Positions 35,940 through 58,403 of a stretch of 64,000 nt of DNA are shown in pieces (within the stretch, counting starts at the first letter, position 1; every line of letters begins with the position of its first letter). The stretch covers positions 21,260,354 through 21,324,353 of the forward strand of contig NC_045132.1 of NCBI RefSeq assembly GCF_007655135.1, in the 5' to 3' direction. The notes below the pieces were generated by a model. That model made no database searches. It was not told the DNA's origin and saw only the letters and a list, made by a program, of their open reading frames with translations. A program made the translations under genes and the position numbers. The DNA comes from Punica granatum. Taxonomy: Eukaryota > Streptophyta > Magnoliopsida > Myrtales > Lythraceae.

Positions 35940-36848
35940 TCAAGAGTTCCCCAGTTCTCGGTTCAAATAGTCAACAAACATCCTCTTAGCACTGTCCGCA
36001 TCAGAAGGCGGCGGGGCCCCGCTCAAACTAGTCTGTCCTGTCAACTTTATAAAGGTCCTCCGGAGCCGCCTCAGCTCAGGCAGTCCTACTGGCCTCGAAA
36101 TATCAATACTCGGTAGCCCTTCCCCGAGTACAATCCCATTTAAGGGGCCGCCATGTGCTTGGGACTGTGCTTCAACAATTGCATTAATCACTTCCTGCGT
36201 AGCTCTGTCCAACTCATAAAGGGAGTTCGCCTCAGAAGCCCGAGTGGTCTGTGTGGCGATTGTGGGTTGCAGAATTTTCACATCGCGAGTCTTTGAGTCT
36301 ACCCTTTTCGTCAAGTAAGAAACCGCCTCTATGATAGTAGGAGATGATTTATCGACTCCTCCTTTATCCGGTGACAGTTCAAACAAGGGAGAGTCCCACC
36401 GGTTTCTCCTATCAGGCCGCTCAAATCTCCTCACAAGGTCTTCAAATATCTTCTCATTGTACGAAGCTTCTCCCTTCTCTCTCTGCTCCTCGTTCCATTT
36501 CCGACAATGGGACTCTTCGACATCACAGAAAACCACACAGTATCTTATGCCTGATGCGCGAGCCAAGCACCACAATTCATAGCGGTAACCCTTGATGTTG
36601 TTCAAAGAATCGACTATGATGATGCTGTCTTTCGAACATGAACGATCAACTTCCGAGCGTAGAACGCCTCTCAGGTTCTTCTCTGAGGGCATGTCAGCGT
36701 AGCTCTGGTTCCGATCAAGGTGGAATGAAGCTTCATTAATTATCCGTACTGCTGGTTTGGATTCCGATTCTTTGAGTGCTTCCGATAGGGAGAGAGCAGC
36801 AGTTGATTTCCCGCTGCAGGGCTGCCCACAGATCACAACGAGTGCCAT
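35940..36848 (-). CDS. KTI12: KTI12/DRL1 Elongator-associated P-loop protein
   Basis: Uninterrupted coding frame of 302 aa on the minus strand. Role: KTI12 (DRL1/ELO4 in Arabidopsis) is an ATPase that binds tRNA and regulates the Elongator complex, needed for wobble-uridine modification and for leaf and root development. Visible evidence: Walker A GQPCSGKST at residues 8-16; IIIVDSLNNIKGYRYELWCLARA (Walker-B-like DSLN); YCVVFCDVEE; RFERPDRRNRWDSPLFEL; and the C-terminal helix block GLPELRRLRRTFIKLTGQ with VDYLNRELG at the end. Start: MALVVICGQP is the family start, and a good acceptor (TTCCCCAG) lies four bases before it. An in-frame ATG at 36,935 therefore probably lies in the 5'UTR intron. 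Length matches plant homologues. Confidence 0.96.
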   Translation of the reverse strand: MALVVICGQPCSGKSTAALSLSEALKESESKPAVRIINEASFHLDRNQSYADMPSEKNLRGVLRSEVDRSCSKDSIIIVDSLNNIKGYRYELWCLARASGIRYCVVFCDVEESHCRKWNEEQREKGEASYNEKIFEDLVRRFERPDRRNRWDSPLFELSPDKGGVDKSSPTIIEAVSYLTKRVDSKTRDVKILQPTIATQTTRASEANSLYELDRATQEVINAIVEAQSQAHGGPLNGIVLGEGLPSIDISRPVGLPELRRLRRTFIKLTGQTSLSGAPPPSDADSAKRMFVDYLNRELGNS

Positions 36849-37751
36849 TTTTCTGGGGAATAAAACAAATGGAGCTCCTTCACAGAGCTCGAGATGACTC
36901 GGGGCTTCTTTTTCCTGCTCACAGTTCGAAACCATCAGTGAGATTCATATGGCAACTTAACCAAGACATGATGATGTAAATCTTCTTACTTAATTCTTCA
37001 TCGTCTAAGTCCCTACAAAGCCTAATTTCGCTTTCTTTGGCCCTAATTGCTAGTGTAAACTGCACATGTTGCCATTTTTCAACTACTCTGCAAGCAGAAC
37101 AGAGATACACACGCACACTTCAATCAACCTTAAATTCTACGAATAACCAACATATTTAATTTGACTTATAAACCAGCAAACGCAACAGTGGCGAGCTTGT
37201 TGCTGAAAGCCCGAAAACACATATATAACATGCCTGTTCAATGCTAAAACAGTCATTAAGCTGTTAGAATAGAAGATCACTAATCAAAGAACATTCAACA
37301 ACGAGCCAACCCATTTCAAGCCAACACGAAAACACCTAAAATCTCGAAGCACACATCTCCTTCGATCCCCGCAATTCCTAACTGAGCAGGTTCATGAGCC
37401 ATTTACTAAACAAACTCTCAATCACTTATGAGAAATTTGATTTTAACTTTTAACTTTACCTTTAACGCAACGTAACATTTCCCAAGTCAAATTTATAATC
37501 ACATCTCATTTGTCCTTTTCTACAATCAAAATCAAAATCAAAATCAAAGTAACTTTTAACCCTGAATCCAAACGGCCCTTAAGCTCTCACTTGCAAGGAT
37601 CCACCAACAGTAAACGAAAAAGCAGCCTCTCCTTAATTCGAACAGATTGGCTATCGAATCACTTGCGAATTAGCAAGAGAGCAAATCTCCAATCAGCAAA
37701 GAAGAAGTAGAATTGATCAGAATAAGAACTAGAAAGATACTGAGGAGGGCC

Positions 37752-37797
<46 letters not shown>

Positions 37798-37960
37798 GGA
37801 GATTACTCACACGGAGATCTGCAAATCTGAACAGAAGCCAGAGGGGAGACCATATGCACCCGAACACCTGCTGGCCGCTGCAATCTCAAGCTGAGCAGCA
37901 GAAGTACCAAAGCCCTTCACTGCCCGGGGAAGAAGAAGAACATTTTTCTTTTTCTCTATT
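36849..37960 (-). promoter_or_regulatory. KTI12 5'UTR intron, first exon and proximal promoter
   Basis: A donor GTGAGTAATC at 37,810-37,801 and the acceptor at about 36,853 frame a 5'UTR intron near 0.96 kb. The non-coding first exon lies just right of 37,811. An (AG)n microsatellite at about 37,753-37,799 sits in the intron next to the donor. The part right of 37,242 is duplicated at 48,617 onward. An insertion of about 150 bp at 37,430-37,579 is absent from that second copy. Confidence 0.6.
37430..37579. mobile_element. MITE-like insertion in unit 1 only
   Basis: About 150 bp present in unit 1 between AATCACTT and TTAAGCTC but missing in unit 2. The right end reads CCAAACGGCCC, whose reverse complement GGGCCGTTTGG is typical of MITE termini. 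The interior has ATCAAA repeats (AAAATCAAAATCAAAATC). The left end inverted match is weak. Confidence 0.5.
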
Positions 37961-40900
37961 TTATTTTATTTTTTAATTCTTTTTCGGCTTCTTTCTTTTC
38001 AGGAAAAAGAGATTAATTTATAGGCCCAGTTAAAAGCCCATACTAGGCCCAGATAAAGCCCATTACTGGAAGGAGAAAGTGACTCCCTGGGCCCAATTCG
38101 ACGCTACACAATTCTTGCCGTCACAAAACTGAAATATCGGATGTACTTTCTCGATAGATTGAGCAATTGAAAGTGCTATCTTGCTGTTGGAGACTAACAT
38201 CCTCGGCCTAAGTCTGTTTTTGAAGGACATATATGTCCCAGTAAATCCCAAGAATCGTGAATGTAAGAAGTTTTCATATTAAAAGGTTATCTCTTACCAT
38301 ATTACGTACCGAAAAATTGATGCAAGTTCGAATTTTTAAGTTAAGAATGCATTCTTTGAATTGAACACTTAATGAGTTATGACTCACAAGCTTAAGAGTA
38401 AAACTTTGGCAACATGCATGCATATAAAGAATGACTCCTCTTGGAAAGGATAGAAAGCGCACTAATCTAAAATTAGCAAAACTTAATTAAGCAAGGGTAG
38501 ATTTCTTGTTAACTTCCTACCGTAGGCAGCTCTTTAAAGCAAGTAATTTTACCAATATAAAATGCACCTTTTTTATTTTTCCGTAAAGCTACAATGTCAT
38601 TTCAATTTATTAGTTAAGATTAATTTTCATTTGGGAGTTGTCGTGAGATCCTTATATGAAATTCGGAGCTCCTAAATTGTACTCAGAATAAACGACACCA
38701 AGTGGTATTTACTAACAGTCCCGGAAGGTCGTGATTTTTTTTTCTTTTTTCACACTGATTTTTTTTAAAAAAAAATCTTGATGATCACATGGAGTAACCA
38801 TGAATTTGTGATTGTGAGGAGAAGGAAAGAAAAAGGAAGAAAAGTTCACGGCAACGGGGAAGACAAAAGCAGAATCCACTTGGAGTTGATAGAAAGGTTT
38901 AAGAGTAGAGAACACATTCCTTAAATGGAAGTCCAACCCAAACATTCCAACATAAGAAAAAGACAGCACACGTGGGTGAAAACCTCTCAAGTGTGTATGA
39001 GCATTTGCTTCACACAATCGCATTACTTGATAAATCATCATTAACATCCAAACAAAGTGCTATCATCCCACAACTCAACAGATTAATCAATTCGGCTTTT
39101 TCTAGAAGTTGATCTGCATAAGAGATCCTGTCATTGTATCATGCAAGAGCACCAATAATGATCCAAACCGAAGATTAGATTGGAGTGTACCCTTTACTTC
39201 GATATCTCATGCCATGTAATTGACATCCAAAAATTTGCGTATGGCATAAGTTAGTGGCGTGATTGGTGAAACGCCAAAGAAGCAAATGTCTACTGCGCCC
39301 TTAAAAAAATGAGACTTTTATATATCACATGATTTTACATTTTTTTCAAATCTATCGTATACTTTTAAAATTATCAAAAATATTCCATGATTTATATTTT
39401 TTTCAAATTTATCCCGACATTATATTTTTAGTTAATGAAATGTAAGTAGACTCTAAATCTATCCCATAATTTTAATTTATTTCTCAAATTTATCCTATAA
39501 TTTCAATTTTTTTTCAAATATATTCCGAGTAAAAGGATCACAGTGGCAAGATTGTTAAATGTTGATGGAAAAGATAAGAGCGGGATAGATTTGGAAAAAA
39601 ATATAAATCATGATATATTTTTGATAATCTTAAAATTATAGAATAAATTTGAACAAAAGGGAAATCATAACATATAATAATTTGTCAAAAAAAAAATAAA
39701 GTACGTAGAGAAAGACAAAAAATGTCAAACTAAGCAATTATTAATTATTCATTAATCTTGACGAGATAGATCATTCGGCTTTTCCCATGATCATTTACTC
39801 ACTGTGCTAAATGCTAATCCAACGCGGATTGCTCAAGCGTGCACGCCAGACGAGACGATTCGAAGCAACGGAATGACGGGCTCCACGTGTTTGCATATTA
39901 GTGGAGCGTGATGTGCACGAGCCTCAAGGAGGGTGGAGCTGATGAGCAATTTCCTGAGGGGGAAAGAATAGGAATATCGAAGGTTATGAATCCTATGAGT
40001 TATGATTAGAAGACACCGAAGCAGTTAATTCCAACATAGAACAAGGCTCATTAAAAAAAAAAAAAAAAGGTGTAGAACCAGGAAAGCAATGGGTTCGATG
40101 GATCACGTTAATCCACATGCCGAATATTTGATTCTTCGTATAATATAGTGATCTTAATTATCTCAAATTCTGAATCGGTCATTTGGACAGTATTTTATGA
40201 TTATATTCGAAAAGTCCTTTTATCCCACAAGAAAAAAAGTGCACCGCATACATATTTGATAGCATTCAAACAAATACATTTTATCAACTTTGATTCTTTA
40301 CCCGGGAAATTAACAGAAATAGTTTACACCGCATGCTCTAAGGTTGCGGCATCTTCTATTTCGTGAAGAGACCATATTTGCTTCTCAGAGAAATTCATGA
40401 TGGATGGAGCGAATAGATGTTAGTCGGCGAAGATAGTCACTAGCTACCTCTAAAGTTTTTAGCCGTGTAAGGAAACTTTTATGCATTCTACTCTCGATTG
40501 ATGGTATGTCCAATCATCTACCTTTGCCACCCTTCGCTTCCGAAATTCAACTCTATACCTTCTCATTCTAAGGTTTCGCGCTCCCTCTCCCTCTCCTTCA
40601 ACTCAAACATCGATTCAGAAATTAACTCCCAACGTGCATAATCTGCAGGCATGTTTCAGGAACTTTGGATTCTCGTGGTTCTCGACGATAATACCATCTA
40701 AGTCGGGTAATTAAGTGACGGGGCGTAAGAGGCAAAGTGATGTGTATGCTTTTTTTGGCTCTTATACTCTTACAAAAGGAAAGAAATTAGGGGGGTGTAC
40801 GTGTGAATGGAAGACTCCCCACACTGCGCACACAAATTGAATTGATTCCTCACGGATCCATCCGCCACCTTCGCAACTCCATTCGGTCCCCACTAAAAAG

Positions 40901-40988
40901 GACCCCTCTCAGTCCACACTCATCCTCCTCCTTCACCACTAAACAAGACCTTCAACTCCTCCTCCTCCTCCTGACGTGTTAGAGAGAC
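37961..40988. other. Divergent spacer KTI12 / beta-glucosidase 1
   Basis: This serves as the upstream region of both KTI12 (-) and beta-glucosidase 1 (+). It contains one MITE insertion (39,310-39,690), poly-A/T runs and a CTCCTC-rich leader immediately before the start codon at 40,989. No gene was recognised. Confidence 0.55.
39310..39690. mobile_element. MITE with long terminal inverted repeats, unit 1 only
   Basis: About 380 bp inserted in an A-run (CCCTTAAAAAAA). The left arm holds ATTATCAAAAATATTCCATG, TTTATATTTTTTTCAAAT and TTATCCCG. The right arm in reverse complement gives ATTATCAAAAATATATCATG, TTTATATTTTTTTCCAAA and CTATCCCGC in the same order. No coding capacity. Unit 2 has only the A-run at the matching place (about 50,430), so it was inserted after the duplication or lost cleanly from unit 2. 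Confidence 0.75.
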
Positions 40989-46595
<5,607 letters not shown>

Positions 46596-47245
46596 GAAGC
46601 AATGTTGGGCCATTCTAAAGATGCTGTAGCTGTGAATTTTTGTACACAAGTGAGTGCCTACATATACAGACGGGGGGAAGTGGCGGGACATAAAAGGCAA
46701 ATTGATGTATGCTATGCCTTTCTTGGTTCTTCTTCAACATGCAGAAGAGTTATCGACTTGGCTAATTTCATATTGTTTGATACTTCTTCTCCTTAATTAA
46801 GGTCTCCAGTTCAAGTCTTTAATTGAGAAACTCAACTATTGAAAGAGCTGCAGTTTGGTAGACTGGATAAAGAGGAGGATAGGATTCTGAAATCCTAATC
46901 TTACGTTTAGTTATGACAGAATAGGTTCGAGATCGAGATTTGTACGGATATAATTATTAATGAGCTAAATGCCAGGAGGCGAGTTTAGCGGATATTTTAT
47001 CTTGTAATGATCAAATTGCCCATGCAAAAATGTCTAATATACAAAACATGCCAGTTGAAGATAGAACTGAGAGAACTGATGAGTCTTGATGCCTACAACC
47101 ACAGCTGACTCGAGGTCATCGCCGTGCCTAGAGGTCGTCAATAACCTAGCCTGGGTAGTACTGGTCAACAAAGGGCTGCCATCGCCCGGAAAGAATAATG
47201 TGTTCAGTTTTTGCTCGAGGACTAGCAAAACACTAAGTTCGGAGG
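46596..47245. other. 3' flank of beta-glucosidase 1 and retroelement 3' end
   Basis: The first few hundred bases are likely 3'UTR. From about 47,080 the sequence appears to belong to the internal 3' end of an LTR retroelement, ending in the polypurine tract before 47,246. No intact gene. Confidence 0.45.
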
Positions 47246-48616
47246 TGTGATGACTCTTGATAATTGGAGTTCGTTATTCTTCATTGTGCATGAACTCCGG
47301 TTAGTTCTTTGATGAAGTTCATGTTTTGCATGGTTTTTATGTCAAGTATGATGAAGTATGGTGTCTAATGCTGCGTTTAGTTTCAAAGTATGATTTTAAA
47401 ATCAGATTTTAATTTTGAAAAAGAGTAGTATAAATGGAACCCACTCTTTGACTTTGTATAAGTTATTTTGTTTTGTTGTGGAAAAAGAGTGATATAAATG
47501 AAATCCATCATTTGACTTTGTATGAGTTATTTTGTTTTATTGTGAGTAGAATTAAGTTAAAGTGTAATTTTAAAATCACATTGTGAAACCAAACAAAGCA
47601 CTATTTTAGTCTCGTTTTGCACGTGATAGGTGCAGCAAGGAGCAATGGACAGATTGCTTAGAATTGCAACACTCGCATTTTGGAGTTGCATGGCCGGAGC
47701 TGCTGCAGAAGAAGAAGAATGACTAGTAGGCTCAGAGTTGGAACGCCCACTTTTGTAAGTAGGAACGCAGACTGTTCTGTCCCTATTGCCCCAAAACCGA
47801 CATACTTTATGTGAGTCAACAATTGTAGGCCCCTTTGGTGATGAAATGGACAAGTTGCACCCTCGATGTGCCCTTATTAACGAGGGTGACGACAAACAAA
47901 TTATTTTTGGGCGCTCTATGTAATGGAAGCCTAGGCATGAAGGAAAGGGGAGGAGACATCCCTCACATCATCATCTCTCCTCTTGTTCGTGAGAAGAAAA
48001 GGGGAGGAAGGGCAGCTGCAAAACAGGGCAGAACATAGGAGGAAGAAGGACACATCACGCCAAGAAAGGGGAGAAGAATCGAGCAAGGAATAGAGAAACA
48101 CGCTTGAACTCCTCCTTTCATTTCCTTATCCTCTTCCTTTTGCGATCCTGAACTAAACTAATTTATAGGGTTTCGATGTAACTCGATGTTGAGTTAACTT
48201 CATGCTACTCTTCTAACGTGTTTCTTGAATGAATTGAAGTACTTATTCCATTCAGTGCTTAAAGAGTGTGATTATTTGAGCATAATGAATCTATTTAGAT
48301 TATGATTCCCACAGAAATATAGAGAGTTGATTTAAGTAGATATATCTCCTAACAACTCGAAAGATAATAGGATAGGGTAGTATATGCGGTCATTTTAAGA
48401 ACTCGGGAAGGAGACTAGGAGTGCAGTTACGGGAAAATCAAGGGAGGTCGAGACCCTAGATTTTCTCATAATTGCTTGTCATGAAGTAATATCCTTCGTT
48501 ACTTGCTAGTTTATATTGTTTTATTCAGCTCATCACTCATAAATATTGACTGGCTTAGACTTCTATTAGGGTATGCAAATTTTAGTTTTTAGCGGTAATT
48601 TTAGAACAATTCTCCG
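47246..48616 (+). mobile_element. LTR remnant, truncated by the duplication junction
   Basis: GACTAGCAAAACACTAAG then TTCGGAGG directly precedes TGTGATGACT at 47,246. This order (AGCAAAA, CTAAGT, purine tract, then TG) resembles the polypurine tract and LTR start of plant Ty3/gypsy Athila/Tat-like elements as I remember them. The LTR continues to 48,616, where unit 2 begins, so it lacks its last stretch (about 80 bp) compared with the copy at 58,404. A MITE is nested at 47,369-47,602. Confidence 0.5.
47369..47602. mobile_element. MITE nested in the LTR, unit 1 only
   Basis: The left end TGCTGCGTTTAGTTTCAAAG and right end (reverse complement TGCTTTGTTTGGTTTCACAA) are inverted repeats; both continue into GATTTTAAAAT. 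The interior holds two imperfect repeats of about 63 bp (AAAAAGAGTAGTATAAATGG and AAAAAGAGTGATATAAATGA). Unit 2 lacks it at about 58,515. Confidence 0.75.
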
Positions 48617-49100
48617 TGCTAAAACAGTCATTAAGCTGTTAGAATAGAAGATGATTAATCAAAGAACATTCAACAACGAGCCAACCCATTTCAAGCCAAC
48701 ACGAAAGCACCGAAAATCTCGAAGCACACATCTCCTTCAATCCCCGCAGTCCCCAACTGAGCAGGTTCATGAGCCATTTACTAAACAAACTCTCAATCAC
48801 TTCATAGTTCTTTAAGCTCTCATTTGCAAGGATCCACCAACAATAAACGAAATGGAAGCCTCTCTTTAATTCGAACAGATTGACTATCGAATCACTCGCG
48901 AATTAGCAAGAGAGCAAATCTCCAATCAGCAAAGAAGAAGTAGAATTGATCAGAATAAGAACTAGAAAGATACTGAGAGAGAGAAGCGATTACTCACACG
49001 GAGCTCTGCAAATCTGAATAGAAGCCAGAGGGAAGACCATATGCGCCCGAAGTACCAAAACCCTTAACTGCTCGGGGAACAAGAAGAACATTTTTCTTTT
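48617..49100 (-). pseudogene. Orphan KTI12 5' end (5'UTR exon and partial intron)
   Basis: This matches 37,242-37,950: part of the KTI12 5'UTR intron, the donor GTGAGTAATC (minus strand, at about 49,000), and the first non-coding exon. The coding exon is absent because the breakpoint lies inside the intron. The (AG)n microsatellite of unit 1 is reduced to a few AG steps. If the promoter still works it would transcribe leftward into the LTR and the 3' flank of beta-glucosidase 1. Confidence 0.75.
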
Positions 49101-52046
49101 TCTCTATTTTTTTTTTCTAATTCTTTTTCGGCTTCTTTCTTTTCAGGAAAAAGAGATTAATTTGTAGGCCCAGTTAAAGCCCATAATAGGCCCAGATAAA
49201 GCCCATTACTGGAAAGAGAAAGTGACTCCCTGGGCCCAATTCGACGCTACACAATTCTTGCCGTCACAAAACTCAAATATATCGGATGTACTTTCTCGAT
49301 AGATTGAGTAATTGAAAGTGCTATCCTGCTGTTGGAGTCTAACATCCTCGGCCTAAATCTGTTTTTTGAAGGACATATATGTCCCAGTAAATCCCAAGAG
49401 TCGTGAACGCAAGATGTTTTCATATTAAAAGGTCATCTCTTACCATGTTACGTACCGAAAAAACTGACATTGGTTCGAAAGAATGTCTTCTTTGAATTGA
49501 ACACTTACGAGTTATGACTCACAAGCTTAAGAATAAAACTTTGGCAACATGCATGCATGTAAAGATTGAATCCTCTTGGAAAGGATAGAAAGCGTACAAA
49601 CCTAAAATTAGCAAAAGCTAATCAAGCAAGGGTAGATTTCTTGTTAACTTCCTACCGCAGACACTAGACAATTCTTTGAAGTAAGTAATTTTACAAATAT
49701 AAAATGCACTTTTTATTTTTCCGTAAAACTACGATGTCATCTCAGTCTATTAGTTGAGATTAATTTTCATTTGGAAGTTCTCATGAGGTCCTTATATGAA
49801 ATTCGGAACTCCTAAAGCGTACGTAAAATAAACTACACTAAGTGCTATTTACTAACAGTACCGCAAGCTCGTGATTTTTTTTTCTTTTTTCACCCTGATT
49901 TTTTTTTGATGATCACATGGAGTAATCATGAATTTGTGATTGTGAGGAGAAGGAAAGAAAAAGAAAGAAAAGTTCCCAGCAACGTGGAAGACAAAAGCGG
50001 AATCCACTTGGAGTGGATAGAAAGGTTTAAGAGTAGAGAACACATTCCTTAAATGGAAATCCAACCCAAACATTCCCACGTAAGAAAAAGACAGCACGCA
50101 TGGGTCAAAAACCTCTCAAGTGTGTATGAGCATTTGCTTCACACAATGGCATTAATAGATAAATCATCATTAATATCCAAACAAAGTGCTATCATCCCAC
50201 AACTCAACAGATTAATCAATTCGGCTAATTCTAGAAGTCGATCTGCATAAGAGATCCTGTCATTGTATCATGCAAGAGCACTAATAATGATCCAACCGAA
50301 GATTAGATTGGAGTGTACCCTTTACTTTGATATCTTATGCAATGTAATTGACATCCAAAAATTTGTGTATGGCATAAGTTAGTGGGAGTGATTGGTGAAA
50401 CGCCAAAGAAGCAAATGTCTACTGCGCCCTTAAAAAAAAAAAGCATGTAGGAAAAGACGAAAAGGAAAAATAAAAAGTCAAGCTAAGCAATTATTAATTA
50501 TTCATTAATCTTCATGAGATAGATCTTAATCGTTCTGCTTTTCCCATGATCTTTTACTTGCTGTGCCAAATGCTAATCCAACGCGGATTGCTCAAGCGTG
50601 CACGCCAGACGAGACGATTTGAACCAATGAACTCCACGTGTTTGCATATTCGTGGACTGTGATGTGCACGGGGCCTCAAGGAGGCTGGAGCTAATGAGGA
50701 GTTTACTGAGGGGGAAATAATAGTAATATCGAAGGTTATGAATCTTACGAGTTATGATTAGAAGACACCGAAGCAATGGGTTCTATCCTTGAGCAAGGCT
50801 CATTTAAAAAAAAAAAAAAGAAAAGAAGAAGAAGCATAGTACAAGAAAAGCAATGGGTTCGGCGGATCACGTTAATCCACATGCCGAATATTTGATTCTT
50901 CGTATAATATAATGGTCTTAATTATCTCAAATTCTAAATTGGTCATTTGGACAGTATCCTATGATTGTATTTGAAAAGTCTTCTTATCCCACATAAAAAA
51001 AAAAGCTGCACCGCATTCATATTTGATAGCATCCAAACAAATGTATTTTATCAATTTTGATCCTTTACACTGGAAATTAACAGAAATAGTTAGACCAATT
51101 TTGGTTAGTTATTATCCATCAATATGTTCAACCGCATGCTTTATGCATTCTCTCCCTAGCTCAACCTTAAAATGTATCGCAAGGTTGCGGGATCTTCTAT
51201 TTCGTGAAGAGACCATATTTGCTTCTCAGAGAAATGCATGATGGATGGAGCAAATAGACGTAGTTGGTGAAGATAGTCACTAGCTACCTCTAAAGTTTTT
51301 AGCTGAGTAATGAAACTTTTATGCTTTCTACTCTCGATTGATGATGGTATGTCCAATCATCTACCTTTGCCACCCTTCGCTTCCGAAATTCAACTCTATA
51401 CCTGCTCATTCTAAGGTTTCGCGCTCCGTCTCCCTCTCCTTCAACTCAAACATCGATTCATTCACGTGCAAATCAGAATAACCCCATTTCCAGCATGTTT
51501 TCGATCACGCCACCTATATCTACAGAAATTAACTCCCAACGTGCATAATCTGCCGGCATGTTTTGCAAACTTTGGATTCTCGTGGTTCTCGACGATAATG
51601 CCATCTAAGTCGACTAATAATCATTCTAATTAACTCTAAATTGATGACGAAGATAGCTAGAAACAACAAGGGAGGATATATGTATATTGGGGTAATTAAG
51701 TGACGGGGCGTAAAAGGCAAAGCGATGTGTATGCTGTTTTTGGTTCTTATACAAAAGGAAACAAATTAGGGGGGGGTGTACGTGTGAATGGAAGACTCCC
51801 CCCACTGCGCACACAAATTGAATTGATGCCTCACAGATCCATTCGCCACCCCTCGCAACTCCGTTCGGCCCCCACTACCACCACCACCACCGCCAACCAC
51901 TACTATATATATACACACACGCACACACATATATATTTATATATCCACGCCTTCTCTCCTCTCTTTGCTCCAAATTTTCCTTTATAACTAAGCAAGACCT
52001 TCGACTCCTGCTCATCCTCCCCCTTCTTCTGACGTGTTAGAGAGTC
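49101..52046. other. Spacer upstream of beta-glucosidase 2
   Basis: This is the duplicate of the spacer 37,961-40,988, without the 39.3-kb MITE. It has extra sequence near 51,460-51,525 and a CCA/TA/CA-repeat leader at 51,870-51,950. No gene was recognised. Confidence 0.6.
51880..51950 (+). promoter_or_regulatory. Unit-2-specific TATA-like microsatellite near the start
   Basis: CCA repeats lead into ACTATATATATACACACACG and then CATATATATTTATATATCC, 100-165 bp before the start codon at 52,047. In unit 1 the matching place is ACTAAAAAGGACCCC with no TATA-like run. The segment could act as a core promoter. This is inferred from position only. Confidence 0.4.
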
Positions 52047-57755
<5,709 letters not shown>

Positions 57756-58403
57756 GAAGCAATATTTGGCCATTCTAAAGATGATGTAGCTGTGAATTTT
57801 TGTACACAAGTGAGTGCCTTCATACATAGAGGGGGGAAGTGGCGGGACATAAAAGGCAAATTGATGTATGCTTTTCTCGGTTCTTCTTCAACATGCAGAA
57901 GAGTTATCGACTTGGCTTAATTCATATTGTTTGATACTTCTTCTCCTTAATTAAGGTCTCAAATTCGAGAGTCTTGTGAATTGAGAAACTCAACTATTGG
58001 AAGAGCTGCACTTTGGTAGACTAGATAAAGAGCTGGTAGGATTCTGAAATCCTAATCTTATGTTTAGTTATGACAGAATAGGAATTGAGATCGAGAGTTG
58101 TACGGATATAATTATTTATGAGCTAAATGCATTACGATGTATTTTATCTTGCAATAATCAAATTGCCCATGCAAATATGTCTAATATTCAAAACATGCCA
58201 CTTGAAGATAGAACTGAGAGAACCGAGAGGGGTCATGGGGACCTTGATGCCTACAATCACAGCCAACTCGAGGTCGTCGGCATGCCCAAAGGTCGTCAAT
58301 AACCTAGCCTGGGTAGTAGTGGTCAACAAAGGGTTGCCATCGCCTGGAGACAATAGTGTGTTCAGTTTTTGCCCGAGGACTAGCAAAACACTAAGTTGGG
58401 AGG
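57756..58403. other. 3' flank of beta-glucosidase 2 and retroelement 3' end
   Basis: This is the duplicate of 46,596-47,245: probable 3'UTR, then putative internal retroelement sequence running to the polypurine tract CTAAGTTGGGAGG at 58,391-58,403. No intact gene. Confidence 0.45.

Noticed and set aside
36849..36935. N-terminal extension of KTI12 from an upstream in-frame ATG
   Set aside because: A canonical acceptor (TTCCCCAG) sits four bases before the family-typical start MALVVICGQP, so the extension most likely lies in the 5'UTR intron.
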